Shown piece after piece: positions 12,158 to 23,899 of a stretch of 64,000 nucleotides of DNA (its first letter is position 1; the number at the start of each line of letters is the position of its first letter). The stretch covers positions 30,336,696-30,400,695 of the forward strand of contig OX579638.1 of assembly GCA_951230915.1 (NCBI GenBank). Direction: 5' to 3'. Both the position numbers and the translations under genes were made by a program. The notes below the pieces were generated by a model. That model was not told the DNA's origin and searched no databases. It saw only the letters and a program-made list of their open reading frames with translations. The stretch comes from Antitrichia curtipendula. Lineage: Eukaryota; Streptophyta; Bryopsida; Hypnales; Leucodontaceae.

Positions 12158-13590
12158 TGAGGTCACTAAATGATATCATGAGATGCAACGGCGTGGAAAA
12201 TCCAAAGTTTAAGGGCTTTATGGCAAATAGTGCACAAGCGAATTGGAATATTGTTTTACCAATGGGGAAGCTTCATGCAGATGGTAAATTTCACCTTGTC
12301 ATTTTCATTTTAATGCCTTTACTTGGAACCATATTCAGTTTTGAATGTTTAAATTAATTGCTCAGCAAATATTATAAAAGATAAATTATTTGATCAAACT
12401 AGAAATGAGATGTCTTACCTCTCAAGGTTGAAAAGAGCCTTAGCTACTTCTTGGAAAGATCAAAATTGTAGCATCCGAAAAAGGCAAAACTTGTATCAAT
12501 TTCTAAAGTTTTGTTAACTAGTATAGTATACTAGGCCTCATCACACTTTTTTCCTTTGTAGAAGCTAAGTATTGAAGAGATGGCAGACATGTCATCATGC
12601 AATTTATCCAAAACAATCCATAACAAATGGTTGCAGCAATCAGGTAATCAAGGCAATGATTTGTTTGTTACCACTTCTGATAACTTTATTCGAGCTTTCA
12701 TGCAAATGACAAATTACCAAGCATTCTTAAACGGCAAAGCATCAAGGTCGGGGCCATCTAAAGAAGAGCTGAAGTTAAGAGGTGCTAGACGAAGCGGAGA
12801 TCTAAAGAAGATTGCGAAGGCATTGAATGTCCTTCCTGGAGCAGTTGATGTTGCAACACATATTTTGCATTTGGAAGGCAAAGAAGTGTTTGGTAGCAGT
12901 AAGCGCAAGTTTGACCTTCCATTGAGTCAGATGGTGACTCCCATCGGCCAAATAACGTCAATTTTTCTCAGCCACTAGTCATAACCTGATCTACATGCAC
13001 ATCCACGGAAGGCGGAGGCCTTCAAGGAAGTAGATGTAATTGCTAATTTTGAACACGTACCACATGTCACAACTGCATTGGAGAGTGATTGTAACACTTC
13101 GCAATGACATATTACAAAACTGTCCTATAATTCCAATTGTAAATGTCACGTCCAATAACAAAGATCAAACATTTGTTGTGTTGCCAAAATTGCAAAAGGA
13201 TCTAAAGGCACTTTAGCTCTAACATATCATGGTAGAAAGAAACAATACAACAGAAATAAGGATATCGTGACAGATTTTTTATTTTGTCTAGATGATATTG
13301 AACAATGTGTTTAAGGCTCTAAACATGCTTAGATAATTGATTGGCCTCAAGTTTCAAACTTGTGGCCCGTACTGACAGGCATTAGTTTGGCTCGGCAAGA
13401 AACACTTCTTTTGCAAGAGGCCGACTTTCAGCTCCAAAAACAACCACTTGTGTCACCTCAACAATTATTCACAATGTCCAATATTTTTGAGGCGGTCTTT
13501 TATGATCCCCCTAGCCATTTGCATGCAGACACACATCTATCCAACAACTTGAAGGAGCAAGCCCATTCGACATATTGCAAATGTTCCTAC
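12158..13590 (+). pseudogene. 3' half of the MULE-like transposon protein remnant
   Basis: The frame interrupted at 7261 resumes with SLNDIMRCNGV, then PKFKGFMANSAQANWN (12163-12250). After a decayed stretch an open frame at 12580-12978 (132 codons) reads CNLSKTIHNKWLQQSGN, then DNFIRAFMQMTNYQAFL and SGPSKEELKLRGARRSGDLK. A third piece at 13360-13596 has WPVLTGISLARQE and QLQKQPLVSPQQLF. The pieces follow one another in an order consistent with a single ancestral protein. Family recognition is from memory and no biochemical role is known to me. The gene is broken by the insertion, stops and frame changes. Confidence 0.6.
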
Positions 13591-13596
13591 TACTAA

Positions 13597-13790
13597 CACT
13601 ACTAGAAAATCAATGACTAGATTAACAAAAAATCAACAATTTTTTGTTAACTTAGGTACTATAATATCCATTTTCACAATTTTTGCTAATTTTGCCCAAA
13701 TTAACAAAAAAAATCACATTATTTTTGTTAATTTGGATAGTGCAACGACAAGATCAACAAACTTTTGTTAAACTTTTTGGAATCTTTTGG
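13597..13790. mobile_element. Truncated CACTA-type repeat
   Basis: CACTACTAGAAAATCAATGA at 13597 is a CACTA-like terminus. It is followed by palindromic words built on GATTAACAAAAAATCAACA and TTTTTGTTAATTTGG, the same vocabulary as the repeat at 1-285. No matching right terminus is found, so the copy is truncated or badly decayed. Confidence 0.5.
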
Positions 13791-16700
13791 AATCTTTTGA
13801 GGTTTGAAGTTTTACATTGAACATAATTTATGCGTTTTGACAATGAGTGGTCAAGCTCTCATCTTCAAATTTGGTCCTATATCCTTTGAGGATTCATGAT
13901 GGACATAAATTTCATTATAAGAACAACCTCTCCACCCTTTATTTTCATGAAACGTAAATGAAATAATTCTTTTTATTTCTTAGGAAATAAATTTTGATAA
14001 TAGATGGTCAAATAATAGACGAGTATATGATTCAAAGAATTTATACTATATTCTTTATATTTTCGGCAAATCATCTTTATATTTATTAGTAGACTTGGTT
14101 GTGTAGTCCTGAAGTTAGTAGAGATATTTGTTTCTTTAAAAAAAAAAATAAAGCCAAACTTGCTATCCAAGTATGGTACTATTAAAATACTAAGTTTGAA
14201 TTTGGATGGACAAATCTCCTTAAGTTCATTCATTCTTCATTCTAAACTTCATCCTATATTATCTCCATCGGTTTTAATTGATTTTTGAAGTTTGAATTAG
14301 TTCTAAACTTCCCTAATCTTATTGTATGTAGGTTAAATAAAGACGGTGGATAAAGTTTGAATTAGTTCTGGTACTTCAAACTTCATCCAACGTTTACAAT
14401 TAACCTACAATTCAAAACTAACTTCAAATTTTGTTTTTAAGGTTTGAATTATTTCTAATTTTTAAGTTTCTAATCTTGTTCCTTCTAGACAAAATTGAAT
14501 CATTTTCATCCACTTTAACTCTTAAACTTCATTTGCTTGTATCTTACTCATTTTGACTCTATAATTTTCTAAGTGTCTTATGTTTTTGGAAACCTCTACT
14601 ATAGGATTATAAATTAAATTTAGATCTACACCTAATCTTTTTTTATTTCCAACCTCCCAACTTCTAAAGCACCACTTCTTTCTATTATTCTCAATTTGCC
14701 TTTGTTTGTGAGTTTGAGAGTTTTTACATTTGATACAAGTATGAAAGTTGTAAGGATGCTTCTAAATGAGTTGGTATTCTTTTTTTTAAATTTATAATGA
14801 TACTTCTATCCCTCCTTCTTTTGTCAATCAATAGACACTAACTCCTCCTATTTTGCTTGTAATTTGAGACCTTTAAATAAGCCTATTTCCCTCTAATTGG
14901 CCTTAGAGCCTCAAAATCAGCCCTATAGAGCTCTAAATCAGCCTTGGGAGCATTGGAGGCTTGACCACAATTGGGAACCCTAGCCCCAATGAATTGAATA
15001 GGGGTACTAATCCAAATTTTGGTTCTATCACATGGTCAGCTAGGTTTTTTCTTTATGTTGTAATACTAATAAATTTTTGAAAAACTAGTTGGGAGAGGAA
15101 TGGAATAAATTTTGAGACTTAAATGGATATTTGAAAATTAAGCTTGGCTTAAAATCTAGTGGTTTTAAACTAACTCAATGATCCAAACTTGAGGGATTTC
15201 TTGTAGGACTTTCCTATAGCACCTATGGTCAAAGCTTTGTTGTTTAGGTAAGTGTTATAAACATAACCACCACTTCCAAGACTTGGAAAGTCAAAGCTTC
15301 ACCATCTAGGGGGGAAGTGGAAAGCTAAAGACCAAGCTTAGATAATAATTAGTACACACAAGATAGTACAATGTGGGTTAGCAAAATAACATGTGGTACA
15401 ACCACATTAGTACAACACAAATTAGCACAATTTGAGTTAGTACAACTAAGTTAATAGAAAACACAATTCACGCAACACTAAAGGTTCCACTAAGCAACAT
15501 TGCCAAGGTACGGAGGGAGAGAACTCTAAGATTAATATAGTTTTAAAAAATCAATAAAAAAATCTAATGCAAAGAGACTCCAATGTCCTTCAAAGGATAC
15601 TCAAGAAACAACAGAATGAAGCATAAAAGCTCAAAAAAACAATTGTTTGGTATTCTGGCTAAAAAATGATCAAAATCCAACTAAATGAACCTAAAAGAGT
15701 CAAAGTAATAGCAAAAGGTGCTTTTGAAAGGGGAATGGGTGCCCTTATATACTGTTCCAAGGGCTCCCCCCCTCCTCTCATTTTTCTAGTGGTAAACTTA
15801 TCAATTAGAAATTTCATCCTAATCTTTTGATTTTGATTTTCTATATTGATTCTTAATTCTAACTTTTAGAGAAAGACTTCAAACCACAAATAGATTGTGC
15901 CATTGGTTTTAGAATGCCATTTTTATGTTGTAGTAACCCCCTTATTCCTTTCCTTCCCCAAAAAATTATCATAACCTAGCGCCAACTTAAAACTAAAAAT
16001 GGATTAAAAAATCATTTTTTTGAGTTCACCTTTTTAGAATAAAGAAATTGGCCTACGCTATTTGAAAGATATAAGGACAAAAAAAGCCCTCGCTTTGACG
16101 GCATTCCGATTTCATATATTCCCAAACATTGGTCAACTTCACAAATCATCTTCAATTTTGCCAATTTTGAAGAATTTTTCTGGTTATGATACTTCTGGAT
16201 ATTGGAATGCCATGAAACTTGTCAGAGCATGTTATTAGTGAAATTTTAATGCAATTTCAAGGAATTTTCCATCATAGGCTTGGGCCATTGACCATTTGGA
16301 AATTATCTTCTGCAAATCAAAAAAATTTGGAAATTTTTATGGAGCCCCTCATGAAATTTCACAAAAAACACCACATTTCAATTGTAGATTTCTTCCACTG
16401 GTCCATGTTGAGTTCATATCACCCAAAGGCTAACAATTGGGATTTCTATTCTTTCTCAAAATCGACTAGGAAACTAAAACCTATCCTTGGAAATTGAGTT
16501 ACAATAGGAATCTTATTGAGGTTCCCGTAGACCATTTTAGCCAAATTAAGTCACATGCATGGAGGATATAAGTAGTGTGGACATTATTCACCCACTATTC
16601 ACAATTTTTCAATTTCTAGCCTATTTACATGTGGAATTTTGGATTATTTAAGATATAACACTCTATTTTGGACCAAATGCCATATTGGCATGTAACATAC

Positions 16701-17000
16701 ATAATTTGGTGTAACACTCTTTCATATTTTTTTTGTGTAATAAACTTAAATTAGATTGTACAAAAAATAATAATAAAACTATGAGTCCCAAGTGACAATG
16801 TGGAAGCTTACATTATACCAAGAGTAATTATAGTGGTAATTGTAGGAATTAATCAAGCAAACTTTGTTGATCGATTGCCTACGACATAGATTCTATTATA
16901 CCATGTTCAAGTTTTAGGTAGAGCCACAATATAATCTAGTCATAGACTCCAATTTAAAATTTGAGACTCCAAATGGTAACAACAATCTAAGAGTTTTTAA
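13791..17000. other. AT-rich transposon-derived DNA
   Basis: No gene is supported. At 15285-15320 the words AAGTCAAAGCTTCACC and, at about 15745, CCTTATATACTG followed by AGGGCTCCCCCCCTCCTCTC echo blocks in the 7262-12157 insertion (GTCAAGCTTCACC near 10233, CCTTATATACTCTCTAGAAGGCTCC near 10566). This suggests a second related element, possibly its promoter or terminal-repeat part. An open frame at 16219-16497 has no recognised motif. Confidence 0.4.
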
Positions 17001-17004
17001 TTTG

Positions 17005-18620
17005 TTAAAGCTTTGAAATTTGCCACTTTAAACATCTCTCCACATATTTTTTAAAGTCATTTTTCATTCCTTGCCAATAATAGTGGTATTCAATAGCCAT
17101 ATAGGCTTTTTGAAAACTTGAATGGTCTGCAATAGGTATGTCAAGAAGATCATGCATGACATTGAATCTAAAGTGTCCGTATTTGGGATTGCAAATTCTT
17201 GCATTATAACATAAGACATTGTCCTTTAAGACATATGCTTTAAATTTTTTCATCTTTTCAATCAACTTAGATTCTTTACTTAAACTTTCATGTAGATATT
17301 AGAAAATTCATTGGCATAATGTGGTTTAATCTCATCTATCAAAGAGTTTCTAGTATATGAGATTGCACTTGCAAACTGTTGTCTACAAAAAGCATCAACA
17401 ATAACATTTTCTTTTCCTTCAATATACTCAATCTCAAAATCAAACTCTTACATCAATTCCACCCATCTACATTCATTTGTTTTCTACTCAAATTAATTTG
17501 TTTTGTCAATTAACTCAATGATTGATGATCAATTTAAAATTTAAATTTCATTCCTAATAAATAGTGTCTTCAAATTTTTTAAGCATGAATGATTACCAAC
17601 AATTTTTTTTCATCCATGAATTAGATAATTTGACTCCGGAGTATTTAACTTTTGAGATTCAAAGGCAATCACTTGTATATTTTACATTAAAACAACTCCA
17701 ATTGCTAAATCATTAATGTCAATGCATAGACTATATTTTCCTTTGAAAGATCAATAATAGTCAAAATAGGTGTATGTGTTAAAGTTGAATTTAAAATAGA
17801 AAAATTCAAATCACATTCATTTTTTCAATCAAATAATCAAGTCAGACTTACCTTTCAAAAAAACAGTCATAAGGGTGGCTACTTTGGAGAATCATTTCAT
17901 GAATCTCCTATAATAAGTAGCAAGACCTAAGAAACTTCTAAATTCAATCTTGTCTTTGGATACTATTCAATCCTTAATCTTTTTTACCTTTTGAGGGCCA
18001 ACCAAATTTCCATCTTCAAGGATTTTAAAAACTCATACTTCTTCATAGTAGCAAAAATATTATTAGTACTTAAAATTGTAAACATCTTTCTAAAGTGTTC
18101 TTTGTATTCTTCCATTGTCTTAGATTATATCACTATATCATTTATGGACAAAGACAGAAATTTATCCAAGTGTTGAAGAAAAAAGTTCATCAAAGTTATA
18201 AATGTGGCAAGAGCATTTTTAAGTCCAAAATAGACATTTTCAACATACCTATAGTGGCCTAATTGGGATCGAAATGAAGCCTTTTCAATATCAAATTCTC
18301 TTATTCTAATGTGATGATGGCCATTCTTTAAATCAATCATAGTAAATATTTTTGCCCCATGCAAATGATCAAACAAACCATTGACCTTAATTAAAGGATA
18401 TTTATTTTTAACTGTTAATTTATTTTGCACTCTATAATCCATACAAAGTCTTAATGTTTTGTCCCTCTTTTTCACAAAGAAGACAAGTGCACCCTAAGGA
18501 GATTTACTTGCTTTGATGAATTCCTTATATAACAAATCATTCAAGTGATTCTCTAGCACAATGTTTTGAACTAATGAAAGCCAATAAGTTGCTTTAGCTA
18601 TTGGAGCTGCATTAGCTTCA
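17005..18620 (-). mobile_element. Ty3/gypsy retrotransposon pol remnant
   Basis: The minus strand carries pol domains in the Ty3/gypsy order. Reverse transcriptase lies at about 18610-18125: ASKSP, then KKRDKTLRLCMDYRVQNKL, TMIDLKNGHHHIRIRE and a degraded catalytic box, IND in place of the usual DD pair. The expected SPW is SP followed by a TAG stop. RNase H-type sequence at about 17500-17330 includes an EFDFEIEYIEGKENV-like stretch. An integrase zinc-binding region at 17265-17005 reads YWQGMKNDFKKYVERCLKWQ, with the second cysteine of the pair replaced by Trp. No LTR or gag was found. The element is dead. Confidence 0.85.
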
Positions 18621-19580
18621 AGAGTGAAAGTACACTATGGTTGTACAAAATTGTAATTACAATAGATTTCTATATAAGATTGATGAATGTTTGGAGTCAA
18701 TTTTACTACATACTTGGTTACATTTTGTAAAAAAAGAAAATGAGTCGTAATCTTACATCTTGAGTATATTGAAAATTGCATAGTAAGAAGTAAATTGCAC
18801 ATATTATAATATCATGAATTCTAAACTAAATTTCAAAGCAAGTCATAAAAGACACCTTTGACAAAACAAACTTGATAAATGAATAATACATTTGTGAAGT
18901 TACACTCAAAAAGATTTACTATAAATACCTTACAATAAAAAATATTTAACACTTTAAAAATTGACTCCAAAACTAGTTATATGATGGTACAATTGAATAA
19001 ACAAAATAATCAAAATAAAATATTTTTAGAGCTACACAAGTTGAGACCATCACTCATTCACCTCATAAGTCTATAACTCCCAAGCCAGATTAGACAAACT
19101 ACAATCAAACCTCTTTGTCATGACCCTAGCAACAATGACATTCTTGACTCTGTTGCAGACGTCAGACATTCAAAGTATGGTGTAGTGAAAATTTGATATC
19201 CCAAGTAGTCAAGTGCACCAGAAAGGCAAAAGTTTCTTCCAAAAATATTTAAAAAACACACAGATTTTTGACATTTTGATTGTTTGCCTCAAAAATGCAA
19301 AACCCCAAAATGGGTTTTCAATCCATCAGGGGTTTAACCCAGTGAAGTTGCAGAGGAGTCAAAGTGTCCAATGAATGATTCCTGTATAAACAAGGATTGT
19401 GCAGTTGTTTATGCTGTTCATCTTGTGAGGATAATTTTTGACCCTAAGACCCTGATAATGAGGGTGATGGGCTTGCCGGTTCAGGATTACCAAGAGGATC
19501 TTGGACAGGGTTCAAGACGAGCGATTCTCCTTCAAAAATTGCACAAATGTACAACGAATCTGAAATCCAAGCTGGCTTTC
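18621..19580. other. Intergenic, no supported gene
   Basis: AT-rich DNA lies between the retrotransposon remnant and the 3' end of the nocturnin-type gene. A short plus-strand frame at 19371-19583 lies opposite the probable 3' flank of that gene and shows no domain. No other signal was recognised. Confidence 0.4.
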
Positions 19581-19585
19581 TGAGA

Positions 19586-22500
19586 TTATACAGATCCAGA
19601 AACTTTCCACGTAAACTCACACATTAGTGACAAATGGTCAGATGGATAGAAAGCAGATGGTAGAGCATTTGCACCAACGGTAGTTTGACTTGGAAGTGCC
19701 CACCGCTTACTTGGCACCAACTTGTTCCGAACGTTGTACCAAATGTAATCAATTGTTCGGCGTTTCTCGGCTTCGTTGAACCTAAAAATTGGAAAGAAAA
19801 AGAAAAAGAAGGTAGCTTCACTGAGAGACATGTTGCAGGGATATCCATTTGAGGATAAAAAATCGTGTACAAAATATTTCGGAACCAATTACACACAGTC
19901 TACAGGGTAATGGACAATTTGATGGTGTAAAGATTGAAGCTTTCTGAAGTCTCACACGCAAGGACCTGTTCAGAACCGCAACGATGCAGATCATCACACA
20001 AGGGCTTGAAGAGAGCGCATGAACGTACCTAAATTTCCAGGTTGTAAACAAAGGCTCCGCCTGTGCACCGCTATTGCTTACGGCATTGCAATACTCGATC
20101 ACTCCAAACTCATCCGCAGGGTGAGGAGCCTCACAAGGGCATGTCAGACCGTACACACTCACCAAACTTTCACGAACAATGTTGTAAGTCTTTGAAAGAG
20201 GATCCGCGTTCAGATCTCCACAAAATATTGTTGCCATGGATGATCCTTTTGTCAAGTCACTTAACCGCTGTTTCATCAACACAGGGAGTTGGTGAGTCTC
20301 ACCGCTGATAATTCACTAAGGCTGTTAAAACTTTGATAGTGCTCATCTAACACTACAAGGGACAGACATTGTGGTAAAATAAAACCCCTTTCTTCTCAGG
20401 AGGCAACCGCTCTCAGAGAACAACGTAAAACGCATTTATTCGTGATAAACAAGGAAAACTGGTTACAATTCGAACAACTTACAATCTCTGATTTCAAGTA
20501 TTAACAGTAATAAAAAAAGCTGACACCTGAATTAATTGCCGTATTTCTGTAACCCGCAAGTTCTCATTGACATCTCCGTCTTTGGCCTGATTCGGAATCA
20601 AAGATAAATACCAGAAAAGAATCACTTCCAAACAAAAAGTACTCGAAATTGATAACGTAGACAGAGTCACCAGTGAAGTATGGCATGAAAGCAAATTTCG
20701 CAAATTAGGGTGGTCTGAATCTGAAGAAATTCCAAATAGATTGTCCATACCTTAAGATGTGTGTTGACGATTACAAAATCTTCATTCGCGAGCAAATCAT
20801 TAAATCGACAAATTTGTCCTCCCTGTCTTCAAATCAAATGGCAGTGTATTCAGAACAAATCAGTGATGAATTGTAGAGTTGCACACTAGGTCTTATATTG
20901 CCTAAGGTCTTGAGCAGAAGTAAAAATAAAAAATTTCGCTCATCAAATCAGGACTAGAAAGCTCCACCGGAGCCGAGTCGGAAAAACCAGTTAACCAGAC
21001 TCTTATAAAAATTGAGATGAATCGTTTCGATAAAACCTAAATGACGTCCAGACTATATCGAATACGTGGATCCCTTACTCGTGTGGTGTTCTCTATTTCT
21101 ACTATTAGCTTTACTTGCTACTACCTGATTCAGCTTGGCTCCAGTAGAGTCCTCGTATCGGATTGTATTACTCTCTGATGTTCCACACATTATCCACCAA
21201 AACCATGATATTGCGACAAATCAGATTCTCGATTTCTCAGCATCCATCTCGGGGAACGCCTCTTTAGCAACAATAGAAATACATGAGATGCTATAGTATG
21301 GTCAACAGACAGCACATGCTAATAACAAAGCTACTCAAGATCGTGCTAATTGTTTCACCCCATACTTCATTAATTTGCAGCAAACAAAAAACAAAATTTT
21401 TAAAGACGCAGAAATATGGCAATTCTAATTTCTCAGGATGTGACCAGCCAACCAGCCGGCCGCTGCAGTTTTATACCATGAGTATGCAAAAGAGACTGCC
21501 GAAAGAACACCCTGCCAACCATCTGAAAGCATACCTAGAAGCTCCAGTCGAGATGTTTTGTAGAATATTGCACAACCATCCATGGGATACTCCGATTTCT
21601 ACACAACGATGGTCAAACACAGTGATATCGTAATTAGGAATAAACTAAACTGATACGATATGCGTACCAAGGGAAAGTTCACGCAGGACTTCGTTTACTT
21701 CGTTAGTTACTTATTTTTCCATAACCCCTCTGATGCATCACATACATCATTCATGCAAAGAGTAAGAGGCTCCCTAAGCCATCCCTACATGTTCAAACTG
21801 AGAATATCTCCCTGAAGCATATTCAAAGCGATGGACAAACTTGTACAAAAAAATACCTCCACACGGAGTTTCCGTCCCATTCTTAAAACCAACAAAATGT
21901 CTCGCCCATGATGTCAACTGGCGATCTAGCTACACGACCAGAAAGTATCAAAGCTTATCTTCTCCATCCCCTCTCCGCATATACTATTTGGCACTCACAT
22001 AGTACCGGAGCCTTCGGGGCTCGCATCCATCCTTAACCCTTAAAAAGTCACAATTTTTGAAAAGATAAAGAAAATAAAGCCCGAGGGGCTGCTGTGACGT
22101 TTTAAGGGCACACGCAGGCACACATAGGGCTGCGGTAAGAATGGGGCTGATCAGCTCGTACGTGGCAAAATGCCCCAAACTGATCGCTTCCATATATAGA
22201 GGAGTTGATATTCATCACTTAGAACGCTTCAAGGAAGTTTAGCAAAAGATTAGCGAAAGTTCAAGACCTGTGCTCTGAGAACGGAGGCAACTTGCGCAAG
22301 ACTTTTTGAATCTCTAAAGTGGGCCAGTACTTTGGGACAAGATTTTAGGGCAAACTTGCAGAGGGCTGGAAACAAAAGACGGAATTGCAAACTCAAGACA
22401 CATACCATATCGCGGACCAACGCTACGTAAATGCCTGTCTGGATACATTCTCCAGATGTGTCACACTGAAGGTCCGTGATAATGCATTCTATGCAAATAT

Positions 22501-23534
22501 GTTTTCGAAGTCACTATAATATCCACTTAGCCGAAAGATTAGATGTATGATGAAAGATGGGTCTATTCTCCAAGCTCAGTTTGTAGTTGAGTAGGCCTCT
22601 AAAATGCCTGGGTAGGACTCCTAAGGGTAATGTGAGTCTGCAAGTCCCATATTCGAATTCCAAATTTCCAAAATAGCCAGAGGATGACCAAAATGGAAAA
22701 CCCGAAAATCAAGCTTCTTCCAAAATAGAAGCTGGATCAGAAAAGGACCCACGGTTCATCCAGTGTCTAACTGGAGGCATAAGTTTCCAAAGTGGAGACT
22801 AGGCAAGGCCTTAATTATTAATCTATCAAGAAATCTTTGACAATTTTGGAACTGTAAGAGTACTGTACATAATACCGCAAGAATGGGGTGGTGATGGAAA
22901 GAAGATATACCTTTGAAACAACGCCGGGTTTCTGCCAAAACTCCCCATCGTATCCGTGCCGTTTCAGTTCCGGGAGGAAGTAGTCGTCTGCCCTGCACAA
23001 CTCATTTCACTAGTCAGGTGTTTCACAATCTGAGATTCCATTTCATCGTCATATCGCAATGCGCTCCACAAATTCTCGTTCCACTGGGCCATTCCAGCAG
23101 CAGCAATGCAGTACGCCTCACAGGTGATACCTAGACCTGCAATTGAACCTAGCTGAGGAAAACGCGACTCTCACCAAAATGGTTGAGCTCTTGCAGGCAC
23201 ATGACGTGGGGCTGGTCCTTGAGAATCATGTTGAGCAAGCGAGGGGCACGATAGCTCCACTCGAGATATTCCTTGTTGACCTTCCACCACCAGCAAGGAA
23301 GGGTGAATTCGGAGCTTCCATGCACACAAATAAGAAGATCACTGAGCACAGAGGAAATGCATTTCTGGTGCAATCATCGGAAGAGTAGTGAGAAAGGAGT
23401 GGTACTCGAGAAAAGCTGCCAGTCTGCGCAAGGCCGTCAGCCAGAACATTCCATTGCAACACGCGGAGCCCCGGAGTCGCAGAGCAGCACGGGGTGTGGG
23501 GCGTCACCCCTGGAGAGACAGTGACTAGATCCAT
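19586..23534 (-). CDS. NOCT: Nocturnin-type EEP-family phosphatase/nuclease, nine exons
   Basis: Exons (minus) are 23534-23406, 23280-23175, 22987-22911, 21598-21535, 21174-21125, 20822-20751, 20586-20527, 20267-20029 and 19781-19586. All junctions are GT-AG and phases agree, predicting 330 aa. The endonuclease/exonuclease/phosphatase fold is complete: RVLQWNVLA (Asn29), CLQELNHF (Glu74), DGCAIFYK, VNTHLK (His164), IFCGDLNADP (Asp204, Asn206), TIDYIWY (Asp277) and YPSDHLSL (Asp314, His315). The YPSDHLSLMCEF end and FTTWKFR stretch fit animal nocturnin better than the Arabidopsis CCR4-like proteins as I remember them. Nocturnin was described as a deadenylase and more recently as an NADP(H) 2'-phosphatase; which applies here is unknown. 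The start is the first ATG in frame before RVLQW; a short N-terminus gives no clear organelle signal. Intron 3 (about 1.3 kb) is the longest. The first donor (GTACCA) is weak. Confidence 0.85.
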
Positions 23535-23634
23535 GGCTAGGGCAAGAGAAGAGAACGCTGCTTCGACAATACCCAACAGAGCATGTGAGAAGGTTTAGGG
23601 TTTGGTACAAGAGAGAGAGACTGGAGCCTTGCCT

Positions 23635-23650
23635 GCCCGCCCGCCCGCCC
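23635..23650. repeat. Short GCCC tandem repeat upstream of the nocturnin-type gene
   Basis: About four GCCC units lie roughly 100 bp upstream of the predicted start codon of the minus-strand gene, so probably in its promoter or leader. A GAGAGAGAGA run lies at 23611-23620. I see no defined promoter element. Confidence 0.5.
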
Positions 23651-23899
23651 TCCGTTGCCACGAAGGCTACGACGAAGAAGACCACCACTCAATTTCTCCA
23701 AGAAAACAGCGTGAAGGAAGAGTTCTGCTGTTCCCCCCAGCGCTTGACGACCAAGTCCACACTGAAGGTAAACTTAGGCAGACCCATTACGGACCCAATC
23801 CAAGTAAGGTGGGTACACCCAAAACCGCCACTTTTTGCTACTGAGCCTAGTTACTACTATTAGACTGGTCAAATTTTCATATATTCTAATATTTTCATA

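Noticed and set aside
19371..19583. Short plus-strand frame next to the nocturnin-type gene
   Set aside because: No motif; it lies in the probable 3' flank of the minus-strand gene.
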